Shown: positions 16,930 through 26,038, counted from the stretch's first letter. The stretch is DNA of 64,000 bases from Pseudomonas mosselii (GCF_005796105.1 NZ_VAUO01000005.1:248001-312000), one strand, 5' to 3'. Notes: generated by a model not told the origin, from the sequence alone. Numbers and translations are program-made.

Positions 16930-18131
16930 TGCGTGACGTATTCATCTGCGATGCCATCCGTACACCGATTGGCCGCTTTGGCGGTGCGCTGGCCGGCGTG
17001 CGCGCCGACGATCTGGCGGCGGTGCCGCTCAAGGCGCTGATCGAACGTAACCCAGGCGTGCAATGGGCGCAGCTCGACGAGGTGTTCTTCGGCTGCGCCA
17101 ACCAGGCTGGCGAAGACAACCGCAACGTCGCGCGCATGGCGCTGCTGCTGGCCGGCCTGCCCGAGAGCATTCCCGGGGTGACCCTCAACCGCCTGTGCGC
17201 CTCGGGCATGGATGCCATCGGCACGGCCTTTCGCGCCATCGCCAGCGGCGAGATGGAGTTGGCCATTGCCGGCGGCGTCGAGTCGATGTCGCGCGCGCCG
17301 TTCGTCATGGGCAAGGCCGAAAGCGGCTATTCGCGCAACATGAAGCTCGAAGACACGACCATCGGCTGGCGTTTCATCAACCCCCTGATGAAAGCCCAGT
17401 ACGGCGTGGACTCGATGCCCGAGACCGCTGACAACGTCGCCGACGACTATCAGGTCTCGCGCGCCGACCAGGACGCTTTCGCCCTGCGCAGCCAGCAGAA
17501 GGCTGCCGCTGCACAGGCTGCGGGGTTCTTCGCCGAGGAAATCGTGCCGGTGCGTATCGCCCACAAGAAAGGCGAGACCGTCGTTGAGCGTGACGAACAC
17601 CTACGCGCAGATACGACCCTGGAGGCGCTGAGCAAACTCAAGCCGGTCAATGGCTCTGACAAGACCGTCACCGCTGGCAATGCCTCGGGCGTCAACGACG
17701 GTGCCGCCGCGCTGATCTTGGCATCGGCCGAAGCGGTGAAGCTGCACGGCCTGACCCCGCGTGCCCGCGTGCTGGGCATGGCCAGTGCCGGTGTGGCGCC
17801 TCGGGTGATGGGCATCGGCCCGGTCCCGGCGGTGCGCAAGCTGACCGAGCGCCTGGGCGTTGCGGTGAGCGACTTCGACGTGATCGAACTCAATGAAGCC
17901 TTCGCCAGCCAGGGCCTGGCGGTACTGCGCGAGCTGGGGGTAGCTGACGATGCGCCGCAAGTGAACCCCAACGGCGGCGCCATCGCGCTTGGCCATCCGC
18001 TGGGCATGAGTGGGGCGCGCCTGGTACTGACGGCGCTGCACCAGTTGGAGAAGAGCGGTGGGCGTAAAGGCCTGGCGACCATGTGCGTGGGCGTTGGCCA
18101 AGGCTTGGCGCTGGCCATCGAACGGGTTTGA
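16929..18131 (+). CDS. pcaF: Beta-ketoadipyl-CoA thiolase
   Basis: PcaF cleaves beta-ketoadipyl-CoA with CoA into succinyl-CoA and acetyl-CoA, the final step of the pathway. The 400-residue protein is a degradative thiolase with nucleophile Cys90 in [13 protein letters not shown], the [19 protein letters not shown] segment, the catalytic His in [17 protein letters not shown] and the second Cys in [17 protein letters not shown]. The start codon shares its A with the pcaJ stop. A very long hairpin follows, separating it from pcaT. Confidence 0.95.
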   Translation: MRDVFICDAIRTPIGRFGGALAGVRADDLAAVPLKALIERNPGVQWAQLDEVFFGCANQAGEDNRNVARMALLLAGLPESIPGVTLNRLCASGMDAIGTAFRAIASGEMELAIAGGVESMSRAPFVMGKAESGYSRNMKLEDTTIGWRFINPLMKAQYGVDSMPETADNVADDYQVSRADQDAFALRSQQKAAAAQAAGFFAEEIVPVRIAHKKGETVVERDEHLRADTTLEALSKLKPVNGSDKTVTAGNASGVNDGAAALILASAEAVKLHGLTPRARVLGMASAGVAPRVMGIGPVPAVRKLTERLGVAVSDFDVIELNEAFASQGLAVLRELGVADDAPQVNPNGGAIALGHPLGMSGARLVLTALHQLEKSGGRKGLATMCVGVGQGLALAIERV

Positions 18132-18138
18132 CCCGTAT

Positions 18139-18190
18139 CGGCCTCATCGCGTGCAAGGCGCACTGATGCGCCTTGCACGCGATGAGGCCG
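18139..18190. terminator. 24-bp perfect hairpin after pcaF
   Basis: Arms 18139-18162 and 18167-18190 are exact reverse complements around CTGA (core GTGCAAGGCGCA / TGCGCCTTGCAC). There is no T run on either side. It may stop or protect the pcaIJF transcript. Confidence 0.65.
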
Positions 18191-18242
18191 GACTCGTTAG
18201 ACCCAAGGCTAATGGCCAGCCCCCAAGCGGAACGAGTGTGTT

Positions 18243-18268
18243 ACTAGGTATGTCTAGACTTACCTAGT
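18243..18268. promoter_or_regulatory. 26-bp operator-like palindrome before pcaT
   Basis: ACTAGGTA (18243-18250) and TACCTAGT (18261-18268) are perfect arms around a central TCTAGA. The dyad ends seven bases before the CAGGAG ribosome binding site of pcaT. It is unlike the PcaR box, so another regulator or an RNA structure at the start region is likely. Confidence 0.5.
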
Positions 18269-18288
18269 ACCCTCCAGGAGCAACCCCC

Positions 18289-19578
18289 ATGACTTCAAGC
18301 TATTACACCGGCGAAGAACGCAGCAAACGCATCTTCGCCATCGTCGGTGCCTCATCGGGCAACCTGGTGGAATGGTTCGACTTCTATGTCTATGCCTTCT
18401 GCGCGATTTACTTCGCCCCGGCGTTCTTCCCCTCAGACGATCCCACCGTGCAGTTGCTCAATACCGCTGGGGTGTTCGCCGCAGGTTTCCTGATGCGGCC
18501 CATCGGCGGCTGGATTTTCGGCCGTCTGGCCGACCGTCATGGGCGTAAGAATTCCCTGATGATCTCGGTGCTGATGATGTGCTTCGGCTCCCTGATGATC
18601 GCCTGTCTGCCGACCTATTCGAGCATCGGCACCCTGGCCCCGGTGCTGCTGTTGCTGGCGCGGCTGATCCAGGGGTTGTCGGTGGGTGGCGAGTACGGCA
18701 CCACCGCCACCTACATGAGTGAAGTGGCGCTTCGTGGCCAGCGCGGTTTCTTCGCTTCGTTCCAGTACGTCACCCTGATCGGCGGCCAGTTGCTGGCAGT
18801 GCTGGTGGTGGTGATCCTGCAGCAATTGCTGAGTGAAGAGGAGCTGCGCGCGTGGGGCTGGCGCATCCCGTTCGTGGTCGGCGCCATCGCGGCGCTGATC
18901 TCGCTGATGCTGCGCCGCTCGCTGCACGAGACCAGCAGCGCCGAAACCCGCCAGGACAAAGAGGCCGGGTCCATCAAGGGGTTGTTCCGCAACCACGCAG
19001 CGGCGTTCGTTACCGTGCTGGGGTACACCGCTGGCGGCTCGTTGATCTTCTACACCTTCACCACCTACATGCAGAAGTACCTGGTGAACACTGCTGGGAT
19101 GAACGCCAAGAGCGCCAGTTTCGTGATGACCGGGGCGCTGTTCCTGTTCATGATCTTGCAGCCGGTGTTCGGCATGCTCTCCGACCGGATCGGCCGACGT
19201 AACTCGATGCTGCTGTTCGGCGCGCTGGGCACGCTTTTCACCGTACCGTTGCTGATGGCGCTGAAGACCGTTAGCAGCCCGTTCATGGCCTTCTTGCTGG
19301 TCAGCCTGGCGCTGTGCATCGTCAGCTTCTACACCTCGATCAGCGGCCTGGTGAAGGCGGAGATGTTCCCGCCGCAGGTGCGTGCGCTGGGGGTGGGTCT
19401 GGCCTATGCGGTGGCCAACGCGGCCTTCGGCGGTTCGGCCGAGTACGTGGCCCTGGGCTTGAAGACCCTGGGCATGGAGAACACCTTCTACTGGTACGTG
19501 ACGGCCATGATGGCCATCGCCTTCCTGTTCAGCCTGCGCCTGCCGAAACAGGCCGAGTACCTGCACCATGACCATTAA
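18289..19578 (+). CDS. pcaT: Beta-ketoadipate / dicarboxylate MFS transporter
   Basis: PcaT is an inner-membrane proton symporter of the metabolite:H+ symporter (MHS) group. The 429 residues show [20 protein letters not shown] in TM1, the MFS loop [19 protein letters not shown], the MHS signature [20 protein letters not shown], and 12 predicted spans. CAGGAG precedes the ATG at a good distance. It is followed nine bases later by pcaB, so pcaTBDC forms an operon. It is a close paralogue of the kgtP gene at 46254-47573. Confidence 0.92.
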   Translation: MTSSYYTGEERSKRIFAIVGASSGNLVEWFDFYVYAFCAIYFAPAFFPSDDPTVQLLNTAGVFAAGFLMRPIGGWIFGRLADRHGRKNSLMISVLMMCFGSLMIACLPTYSSIGTLAPVLLLLARLIQGLSVGGEYGTTATYMSEVALRGQRGFFASFQYVTLIGGQLLAVLVVVILQQLLSEEELRAWGWRIPFVVGAIAALISLMLRRSLHETSSAETRQDKEAGSIKGLFRNHAAAFVTVLGYTAGGSLIFYTFTTYMQKYLVNTAGMNAKSASFVMTGALFLFMILQPVFGMLSDRIGRRNSMLLFGALGTLFTVPLLMALKTVSSPFMAFLLVSLALCIVSFYTSISGLVKAEMFPPQVRALGVGLAYAVANAAFGGSAEYVALGLKTLGMENTFYWYVTAMMAIAFLFSLRLPKQAEYLHHDH

Positions 19579-19587
19579 GGACGTTGC

Positions 19588-20940
19588 ATGAGCAACCAAC
19601 TGTTCGACGCCTACTTCACCGCGCCCGCCATGCGCGAGGTGTTCTGCGACCGTGGCCGGCTACAGGGCATGCTCGACTTCGAAGCAGCCCTGGCCCGCGC
19701 CGAAGCGGCCGCAGGGCTGGTGCCGCAAAGTGCCGTGGCGGCCATCGAGGCGGGGTGCAAGGCCGAGCGCTACGATACCCGTGCCCTGGCCGAGGCCATC
19801 GCCACGGCGGGCAACTCGGCGATCCCGCTGGTCAAGGCGCTGGGCAAGGTGATCGCCAGCGGCGTGCCCGAGGCCGAACGCTACGTGCACCTGGGCGCCA
19901 CCAGCCAGGACGCCATGGACACTGGGCTGATCCTGCAACTGCGCGATGCTTTGGGGCTGATTGAGGGCGCCCTGGCCAAGCTGGCCGATACCCTCGCGCG
20001 CCAAGCCTTGCTGCACGCCGACACGCCACTGGTGGGGCGCACCTGGCTGCAGCATGCCACCCCCGTTACCTTGGGAATGAAGCTGGCCGGTGTGCTGGGC
20101 GCGCTGACCCGTCATCGCCAGCGCCTCAGCGAGTTGCGCCCGCGCCTGCTGGTGCTGCAGTTCGGCGGTGCTTCCGGCAGCCTTGCGGCGTTAGGCAGCA
20201 AGGCGCTGCCGGTAGCCGAGGCGTTGGCCGAGCAGCTCAAGCTCAAGCTGCCCGAGCAACCCTGGCACACCCAGCGTGACCGGTTGGTGGAATTCGCCTC
20301 GGTGCTGGGCTTGATCGCCGGCAGCCTAGGCAAGTTCGGCCGCGATGTCAGCTTGCTGATGCAAACCGAGGCCGGCGAGCTGTTCGAGCCGTCGGCACCG
20401 GGCAAGGGCGGCTCCTCGACCATGCCGCACAAGCGCAACCCAGTGGGGGCGGCGGTGTTGATCGGCGCCGCCACCCGTGTGCCTGGGCTGATCTCGACGC
20501 TGTTCGCGGCCATGCCCCAAGAGCATGAGCGCAGCCTGGGCCTGTGGCATGCCGAATGGGAGACCTTGCCGGAGATCTGCTGTCTGGTGTCCGGCGCGTT
20601 GCAACAGGCGCAGCAGATTGCCGAGGGCATGGAGGTGGACGCTGCGCGCATGCGCCGCAACCTCGATCTGACCCAAGGCCTGGTGCTGGCCGAAGCGGTC
20701 AGTATCGTGCTGGCCCAGCGTCTGGGGCGTGATCGTGCGCACCACCTGCTGGAGCAATGTTGCCAGCGCGCGGTGGCTGAACAACGCCATTTGCGCGCGG
20801 TGTTGGGCGATGACGCGCAGGTCAGCGCAGAACTCAGTGCCGAAGAACTCGACCGCTTGCTCGACCCCGCTCATTACCTCGGTCAGGCCCGCGTCTGGGT
20901 GGCGCGGGCCGTGTCTGAACATCAACGTTTGACTGCCTGA
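19588..20940 (+). CDS. pcaB: 3-carboxy-cis,cis-muconate cycloisomerase
   Basis: PcaB lactonises 3-carboxymuconate to gamma-carboxymuconolactone. The 450-residue protein belongs to the fumarase/aspartase superfamily: it has the YVHLGATSQDAMDTGLILQL segment, the ATPVTLGMKLAGVL segment, and the superfamily signature GKGGSSTMPHKRNPVG, whose flexible loop Ser-Ser supplies the catalytic residue. AAGGA lies seven bases before the ATG. It is 11 bp upstream of pcaD. Confidence 0.95.
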   Translation: MSNQLFDAYFTAPAMREVFCDRGRLQGMLDFEAALARAEAAAGLVPQSAVAAIEAGCKAERYDTRALAEAIATAGNSAIPLVKALGKVIASGVPEAERYVHLGATSQDAMDTGLILQLRDALGLIEGALAKLADTLARQALLHADTPLVGRTWLQHATPVTLGMKLAGVLGALTRHRQRLSELRPRLLVLQFGGASGSLAALGSKALPVAEALAEQLKLKLPEQPWHTQRDRLVEFASVLGLIAGSLGKFGRDVSLLMQTEAGELFEPSAPGKGGSSTMPHKRNPVGAAVLIGAATRVPGLISTLFAAMPQEHERSLGLWHAEWETLPEICCLVSGALQQAQQIAEGMEVDAARMRRNLDLTQGLVLAEAVSIVLAQRLGRDRAHHLLEQCCQRAVAEQRHLRAVLGDDAQVSAELSAEELDRLLDPAHYLGQARVWVARAVSEHQRLTA

Positions 20941-20951
20941 AGGAGACCGCT

Positions 20952-21743
20952 GTGGCGCTTTTGCAATTGGCCGATGGCGTATTGAACTACCAAATAGATG
21001 GCCCGGCCGATGCGCAGGTACTGGTGCTTTCCAATTCCCTGGGCACCGACCTGGGCATGTGGGACGCGCAGATTCCCGCCTGGAGCGAGCACTTTCGCGT
21101 GCTGCGCTATGACACCCGTGGGCATGGTGGCTCGCAGGTCAGCGAAGGCCCTTACAGCATCGAACAGCTGGGCCGCGATGTCCTGGCGCTGCTTGATGCG
21201 CTGGATATCGCGCATGCGCACTTCGTTGGTCTGTCGATGGGTGGCCTGATCGGCCAGTGGCTGGGGATCAACGCCGGTGATCGTCTGCACAGCCTGACGC
21301 TGTGCAACACCGCCGCGAAGATCGCCAACGACGAGGTGTGGAACACCCGTATCGACACTGTGCTCAAGGGCGGCCAGCAGGCCATGCGCGACCTACGCGA
21401 TGCCTCTATCGCTCGCTGGTTCACCCCGGCTTTCGCACAGCAGCAGCCGACTGAGGCCCAGCGCATCTGCCAGATGCTCGCACAAACCAGCGCGCAAGGT
21501 TACGCGGCCAACTGCGCCGCGGTGCGTGATGCCGATTATCGCACGCAGATCGCGCGCATCCAGGTGCCGACCTTGATCGTGGCGGGGACCGAGGATGTGG
21601 TGACCACGCCCGAACATGCGCGTTTCATGCAGAGCGCCATCGTCAATGCCACATATGCCGAATTCCCGGCAGCGCACCTGTCCAACGTCGAGGTCGGCGA
21701 GGCGTTCACCGCCCGCGTGCTCGATTTCCTGCTGGCCCGCTGA
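20952..21743 (+). CDS. pcaD: 3-oxoadipate enol-lactonase
   Basis: PcaD hydrolyses beta-ketoadipate enol-lactone to beta-ketoadipate. The 263-residue alpha/beta hydrolase has the oxyanion strand LVLSNSLGTDLGMWD, the nucleophile Ser95 in FVGLSMGGLIGQW, the acid in LIVAGTEDVVTTP and the His in FPAAHLSNVE. It starts at GTG (20952) with AGGAG nine bases upstream; no ATG is nearby. The pcaD and pcaC products are separate here, unlike the PcaL fusions of some bacteria. Confidence 0.94.
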   Translation: MALLQLADGVLNYQIDGPADAQVLVLSNSLGTDLGMWDAQIPAWSEHFRVLRYDTRGHGGSQVSEGPYSIEQLGRDVLALLDALDIAHAHFVGLSMGGLIGQWLGINAGDRLHSLTLCNTAAKIANDEVWNTRIDTVLKGGQQAMRDLRDASIARWFTPAFAQQQPTEAQRICQMLAQTSAQGYAANCAAVRDADYRTQIARIQVPTLIVAGTEDVVTTPEHARFMQSAIVNATYAEFPAAHLSNVEVGEAFTARVLDFLLAR

Positions 21744-21753
21744 GGATTGCCCG

Positions 21754-22155
21754 ATGGATGAGAAACAACGTTACGACGCAGGCATGCAGGTACGCCGCGC
21801 GGTGCTTGGCGATGCCCATGTAGACCGGAGCCTGGAGAAGCTCAACGATTTCAATGGCGAGTTCCAGGAGATGATCACCCGGCATGCTTGGGGTGATATC
21901 TGGACCCGTCCGGGGCTGCCACGCCACACCCGTAGCCTGATCACCATCGCCATGCTGATCGGCATGAACCGCAACGATGAACTCAGGCTGCATTTGCGCG
22001 CCGCGGCCAACAACGGCGTAACCCGCGACGAGATCAAGGAAGTGCTGATGCAGAGCGCGATCTATTGCGGCATCCCGGCCGCCAATGCCACCTTCCACAT
22101 GGCCGAGGCCGTCTGGGATGAGCTGGGGGTCGAGTCGCGTCAGCAGGTCACCTGA
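21754..22155 (+). CDS. pcaC: 4-carboxymuconolactone decarboxylase
   Basis: PcaC decarboxylates gamma-carboxymuconolactone to the enol-lactone that PcaD opens. The 133-residue protein is a member of the carboxymuconolactone decarboxylase family, with the conserved WGDIWTRPGLPRHTRSLITI and LRAAANNGVTRDEIKEVLMQ segments and the IYCGIPAANATFHMA end. The ATG at 21754 lies ten bases after pcaD with TGAGGA upstream. It closes the pcaTBDC operon. Confidence 0.95.
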   Translation: MDEKQRYDAGMQVRRAVLGDAHVDRSLEKLNDFNGEFQEMITRHAWGDIWTRPGLPRHTRSLITIAMLIGMNRNDELRLHLRAAANNGVTRDEIKEVLMQSAIYCGIPAANATFHMAEAVWDELGVESRQQVT

Positions 22156-22180
22156 TCGAATCAAACGCCGGACCTGTGTA

Positions 22181-22226
22181 GGCGATCCCCCAGCCCTTTG
22201 GGCTGCGCTGTCGCGCAAAGAACTGG
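22181..22226. repeat. Composite repeat, copy 2
   Basis: The core CAGCCCTTTGGGCTGCGCTG followed by TCGCGCA and AGAACTGG is shared with copies at 13284-13333 and 41450-41500. It lies just after pcaC and 53 bp before a REP pair. Confidence 0.75.
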
Positions 22227-22278
22227 TCGTGTAGGTGCTCCCACAAGATAGTGCAATGCCTGAATCCAGCGTTACCCC

Positions 22279-22393
22279 TGTAGGAGCGGCCTTGTGCCGC
22301 GAAAGGAGGGCGCAGCCCTCCCGGCGATCGTGCATGTGACTGGAATCCTGGGGCCGCTACGCGCCCCGTTCGCGGCACCAGGCCGCTTCTACA
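22279..22393. repeat. Inverted REP pair (BIME-like)
   Basis: TGTAGGAGCGGCCTTGTGCC (22279 on) and its near-complement ending GGCCGCTTCTACA (22369-22393) face each other about 65 bp apart. Inner small hairpins (GGAGGGCGCAGCCCTCC) lie between. The pair sits between the convergent ends of pcaC and the Mpo1-like gene. Confidence 0.75.
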
Positions 22394-22409
22394 CATTGCC
22401 CGTATCAGG

Positions 22410-22934
22410 CTACACGACCGCCTTCTTCTGGCGCACCGCCACCGGGCCGGCATTCGCCTCCACGGCTTTCTTAAGCTCGCTGCACAGCCCGGCCATGAAC
22501 GCCAGCTCCGCCACCACGAACAATGGCCCGATGATCAACCCGCTGAGATCATCGACGAAGGCGGGCTTGCGTCCTTCGTACCAGTGCCCGACGAACTGGA
22601 TGATCCAGCCGACCACGAACGCGCCCAGCCCTGCACTCAGCCACACCCCGGTGGCCTGCACCGCCAGCGCCTGACCGGCCCACAGGCACAGGCCCAGCAG
22701 TAATCCCATCAGCACGCCGAAACGCAGGTCCAGGCGCAGGTAGAACCACACCGACCAACCCGCCAGCAGCAGCGCCGGTGACAACCAGATACCCGCGACT
22801 TCCCAGCCGGGACGCGACAGCAGGATACTCACCGCCAGCACGATCAGCGGGATGCCGACGAAATGCGTGGCGATGTTGCGTGGATCGCGGTGGTAGGCCG
22901 CATATTGACTCAGGTGCTCGACGAGGTTTTTCAT
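22410..22934 (-). CDS. Mpo1-like / DUF962 membrane protein
   Basis: This 174-residue membrane protein of the DUF962 family is related to yeast Mpo1 (Ygl010w), a 2-hydroxy fatty acid dioxygenase of the alpha-oxidation route. It has conserved His motifs YHRDPRNIATHFVGIP near the N-terminus and QFVGHWYEGRKPAFVDDL in the second half, with about four membrane spans between and after. These His residues are thought to hold iron in the family. The activity of bacterial members is not established. It is divergent from the Crp-like gene (89 bp apart). Confidence 0.82.
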   Translation of the reverse strand: MKNLVEHLSQYAAYHRDPRNIATHFVGIPLIVLAVSILLSRPGWEVAGIWLSPALLLAGWSVWFYLRLDLRFGVLMGLLLGLCLWAGQALAVQATGVWLSAGLGAFVVGWIIQFVGHWYEGRKPAFVDDLSGLIIGPLFVVAELAFMAGLCSELKKAVEANAGPVAVRQKKAVV

Positions 22935-23023
22935 TGTTGTTCCTCCATCAGGGGTAGCCCAGCGTGCCCCGTCCTGTCGTCGTCGTCTGTCGCCTGGCCG
23001 ACAGAGTGCGTTTGCGAGGTGTC

Positions 23024-23710
23024 ATGCACGAGCTGCGTTCCCAACTGCTGCACGGCCAGTGGTTTCGGCAATTACCCGACCCGGTTCAGGATAGCCTGCT
23101 CGCCTTGGCGCGGGTGCGGGAGCTGGCGGCGGGGCAGTGCCTGTTCCAGCGCGGCGACGTGCCTTGCGGGCTGTATGCGGTGCTGGCTGGCGCCATGCGC
23201 GTAGGGGCGGTCAGCAGCGAAGGTAAGGAGGCGTTGTTGACCTTGGTCGAGGCGCCGCACTGGTTCGGTGAAATCAGCCTGTTCGACGGCCAGCCGCGAA
23301 CCCATGACGCGTTTGCCGAGGGCCCGACGCGACTGCTGTGGATTCCCCAGGCGGCATTGCTGAACTGGCTGGAGCGACAGCCGCAACACTGGCGTGAACT
23401 GGCCCTGCTGATGAGCCACAAGCTGCGCTGGGTGTTCGTCGCCTTGGAACAGCAGAGCCTGCTGGGCGCCGCGCCGCGGGTGGCGCATCGATTGCTGCAG
23501 ATTGCCGAAGGCTATGGCGAGCGTGATGTCGCGCAGTGGCGCTTGCAGTTGTCCCAGGAGCAACTGGCGCTGATGCTGTCGTTGTCGCGCCAGACCATCA
23601 ACCAGATACTCAGGAGCTTCGAGCAGTCCGGCGTGCTGCGCCTGGGCTACGGTGAGGTGGAGATTGTCGATGCGCAACGTCTGCGCGCGCTGGCTCAGCA
23701 TCCAGGCTGA
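23024..23710 (+). CDS. Crp/Fnr-family transcriptional regulator
   Basis: This 228-residue regulator has an N-terminal cyclic-nucleotide-binding-type beta roll (about 20-115; GQCLFQRGDVPCGLYAVLAG and HWFGEISLFDGQPRTHDAF) and a C-terminal winged helix (about 150-220; LSQEQLALMLSLSRQTINQI). It has no Fnr-type Cys cluster. The roll segment FGEISLFDGQPRTHDA keeps the GE but not the RTA-type cAMP contact, so the ligand is uncertain. The ATG at 23024 starts MHELRSQLLHG; earlier non-ATG starts exist in frame. Its 3' end overlaps the convergent LysR gene by 101 bp. Confidence 0.82.
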   Translation: MHELRSQLLHGQWFRQLPDPVQDSLLALARVRELAAGQCLFQRGDVPCGLYAVLAGAMRVGAVSSEGKEALLTLVEAPHWFGEISLFDGQPRTHDAFAEGPTRLLWIPQAALLNWLERQPQHWRELALLMSHKLRWVFVALEQQSLLGAAPRVAHRLLQIAEGYGERDVAQWRLQLSQEQLALMLSLSRQTINQILRSFEQSGVLRLGYGEVEIVDAQRLRALAQHPG

Positions 23711-24593
23711 CCAGCGTATCGATCATCGCCCGGGCTGCCGGTGACAGCCGGTAGCCGCTGCGGCTGACGATCCCGCAACGCACGCTCAGCACTTCCAGCC
23801 CCGGTGGCAGGTTGCGCCAATGCAGGCGCACCAGCCTACCGCCTGCCAGGTCATCGGCCACAGCCTCCTCGCTGGCGCTGCCGATGGCGTCGCTGGCCAG
23901 CACCACGCTGCGCAGCACGGCCAGGTGCTCGGTTTGCAGGTGCGGGGTGAAGTCGTCGCGCCCGCTGAGGTTGGCCAGGCGCTTGCGCACGCCGGGGGCG
24001 AGCAGGGAGCACGCCAAGGGGTAGTTGAACAGGTCGTTGGTCGACAGGCTTTCCTTGGCCAGCAGCGGATGCTCGGGGCGGCAGAAGAACAAGCCGGGGC
24101 GCGGGCTGAGCGGTTCGGTGTGGAAGTTAGGGTCAGCCTCGAAGGGGCGGATGTCGTCGACGAAGAATTCGATCTGCTCGCGGCGCAACGCCTGGCCCAG
24201 GCGTTCGGCGTTATCCACCAGCAGCGCGCTACGGATGCCTGGGTGGCTGGCCATGAAGCGTTGCAGGGCCTCGGGCACCAGGCGCGCGGCCAGGGCCGGG
24301 CCGCTGCCAAAATGCAGCTCGCCGGCGTCAAGTTTGGTCATTTGCAGAACATCGTTGTTCAACTGCGCGGCGCCTTGTACCAGGCGGCGGGCGTGTTGCA
24401 GGACCACCTGGCCTTCGGGGGTTGGTGGCAGGGCCTTGTTGCCGCGATCGACCAAGGTGCAGCCGAGGGTGTGTTCGAGGCTTTGGATAGCCCGGCTGAA
24501 GGCCGGCTGGGTGATGCCCATGGCTTCGGCGGCGCGGACGAAACTGCGGTATTCAGTGAGGGCGATGAAGTAGCGCAGTTGGCGGAGGTCCAT
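23610..24593 (-). CDS. LysR-family transcriptional regulator
   Basis: This 327-residue LysR regulator has the N-terminal winged helix MDLRQLRYFIALTEYRSFVR with AAEAMGITQPAFSRAIQSLE (residues 1-60) and a periplasmic-binding-like effector domain to about residue 295. The last 30 residues (ARADVAHRQSPPHRSPGAAR and on) look unlike the family and are read antisense to the 3' end of the Crp-type gene, suggesting that the original stop was lost. The ATG at 24593 is fixed by the family start. It lies downstream of, and on the same strand as, the porin gene; targets unknown. Confidence 0.85.
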   Translation of the reverse strand: MDLRQLRYFIALTEYRSFVRAAEAMGITQPAFSRAIQSLEHTLGCTLVDRGNKALPPTPEGQVVLQHARRLVQGAAQLNNDVLQMTKLDAGELHFGSGPALAARLVPEALQRFMASHPGIRSALLVDNAERLGQALRREQIEFFVDDIRPFEADPNFHTEPLSPRPGLFFCRPEHPLLAKESLSTNDLFNYPLACSLLAPGVRKRLANLSGRDDFTPHLQTEHLAVLRSVVLASDAIGSASEEAVADDLAGGRLVRLHWRNLPPGLEVLSVRCGIVSRSGYRLSPAARAMIDTLVSLDAEPARADVAHRQSPPHRSPGAARRTARSS

Positions 24594-24705
24594 GCTCGGG
24601 CTCTGGTACGAGGGGCAGGACTCGGTTTTAGCTTTTGTTACATATAGCGTCAAAGAATGTTATTTGATTTATATATGTCTTTTTGTTCTTTTTGGGCTGC
24701 TGGCT

Positions 24706-24732
24706 TTTGCGCGGGCTAGCCCGCTCCCACAG
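24706..24732. repeat. Single REP-like element
   Basis: GCGCGGGCTAGCCCGCTCCC followed by ACAGG forms a compact hairpin of the Pseudomonas REP type. It lies just after the porin gene and before the LysR gene on the minus strand. Confidence 0.6.
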
Positions 24733-24775
24733 GCTGATGCTGGGGGCGGGCTTGCCTGCGAATAGGCCGGGCCTG

Positions 24776-26038
24776 TTAAAGCAGGTTCAGCGGGTAACTC
24801 ACGATCACCCGGTTCTCGTCGAACGCATTGGTGCTGTAGTCCCGGCGCATGGTCGAGTTGCGCCACTTCAGCGATAGGTCCTTGAACGTCCCTGACTGCA
24901 CCACATAGGCCAGTTCGGTTTCGCGTGCCCATTCCTTGCCATCGTCCACCACGCTGGTGTGCACGTTGTCGCCTTTGATGTAGCGGTTCATCAGGGTCAG
25001 CCCCGGAATGCCGACGGTGGCGAAGTTGAAGTCGTGGCGGATCTGCCAGGAGCGTTCCTTGGCGTTGTCGAAACTTGAGTTGTAGCTGTCGTTGGCCAGG
25101 GTGCCGCCGCTGGTGCCGTTGACCCGCATCCAGGCGTCGTCGCCGCTGACCTTCTGTAAGCCGACATACAGCGTGTGGCCCTTGTAGCGCGCCGAGAGCA
25201 GGGCCGAGGCTGTGCGGTTGTCCAGCTCGCCTGCGCGTTCGCTGCCGTCTTCCTTGCCGATGAAGTAGCCAAGGTTCGCGCCCAGTGTCCAGTCGCCCAG
25301 CGGCTGGCTGTGTACCAGGTTCAGGTACTGCTGGCGGTAGATATCCTTGAGTTGGGCGTCCCACAGGCCAAGCATGGTGCGTTTGTCGTTGAAGGTGTAT
25401 TCGCCGCCTGCGAAGTTGAAGCGGTCCGAAGTCACGGCGGCGCGGCCCTGCATGAACATGTCTTCCATGCTCGCGTCGTTGCGCGGCCTGTTGCCGCGGA
25501 ACTGGCCGGCATACACCGTCAGGCCGTCGATCTCCTTCGAGGTGAGCTGGCCGCCGCGGAAGGTCTGCGGCAGCGAGCGGCCATCGTCCGAGCGCAGGAT
25601 TGGCAGCACGGGCATCCATTCGCCGACCTTCAGTTCAGTCTGCGACAGGCGTGCCTTGAAGGCCACGCCCAAACGGCCGAAGTCGTCGGCAGGACGGCCA
25701 TCGTCGTGCACCGGCAACAGTTGAGTGCCGGCAGTACCCTTGCCGCCATCGAGCTTGATCGAATACATCCCCAGTACATCGACGCCGAAGCCGACGGTGC
25801 CTTGGGTGAAGCCTGAACGGGCGTCGAGGATGAAGCTTTGGGTCCATTCTTCGGCCTTGCCTTGTGCGTTGGCCGGATCGACGAAATTGCGGTTGATGTA
25901 GAAGTTGCGCAGGTTGAGGTTGGCCTTGGCGTCCTCCAAAAAACCGCCGTCGGCGGCCAGGGCGGCCAGGGCGGGCAGGGCGCAGGACATGGCCAACAGG
26001 CCGGGCAGCAGCTGGCGTGCGGGGTGCAAAGTGCTCAT
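24776..26038 (-). CDS. OprD-family outer-membrane porin (BenF-like)
   Basis: OprD porins are substrate-specific 18-strand channels for small carboxylates. The 420-residue precursor (the usual OprD size) has a signal peptide MSTLHPARQLLPGLLAMSCA ending near ALAALA/ADGG, then the family start GFLEDAKANLNLRNFYINRN, QSFILDARSGFTQGTVGFGV, and the typical C-terminus ENRVIVSYPLNLL with a terminal hydrophobic residue. The start at 26038 gives the signal peptide directly. A PcaR-like box lies 154 bp upstream, so an aromatic acid substrate is a fair inference. The orthologue at this locus in P. putida is annotated BenF-like. Confidence 0.9.
   Translation of the reverse strand: MSTLHPARQLLPGLLAMSCALPALAALAADGGFLEDAKANLNLRNFYINRNFVDPANAQGKAEEWTQSFILDARSGFTQGTVGFGVDVLGMYSIKLDGGKGTAGTQLLPVHDDGRPADDFGRLGVAFKARLSQTELKVGEWMPVLPILRSDDGRSLPQTFRGGQLTSKEIDGLTVYAGQFRGNRPRNDASMEDMFMQGRAAVTSDRFNFAGGEYTFNDKRTMLGLWDAQLKDIYRQQYLNLVHSQPLGDWTLGANLGYFIGKEDGSERAGELDNRTASALLSARYKGHTLYVGLQKVSGDDAWMRVNGTSGGTLANDSYNSSFDNAKERSWQIRHDFNFATVGIPGLTLMNRYIKGDNVHTSVVDDGKEWARETELAYVVQSGTFKDLSLKWRNSTMRRDYSTNAFDENRVIVSYPLNLL

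Noticed and set aside
21534..21546. CGATTATCGCAC inside pcaD, similar to a PcaR half-site
   Set aside because: It lies in the middle of the pcaD coding sequence, encodes conserved residues (DADYRTQ region) and has no second arm.
22148..22453. Short frames through the composite and REP repeats (also near 13257-13454 and 41432-41695)
   Set aside because: They are made of repeat sequence translated identically at each copy, with no ribosome binding site.
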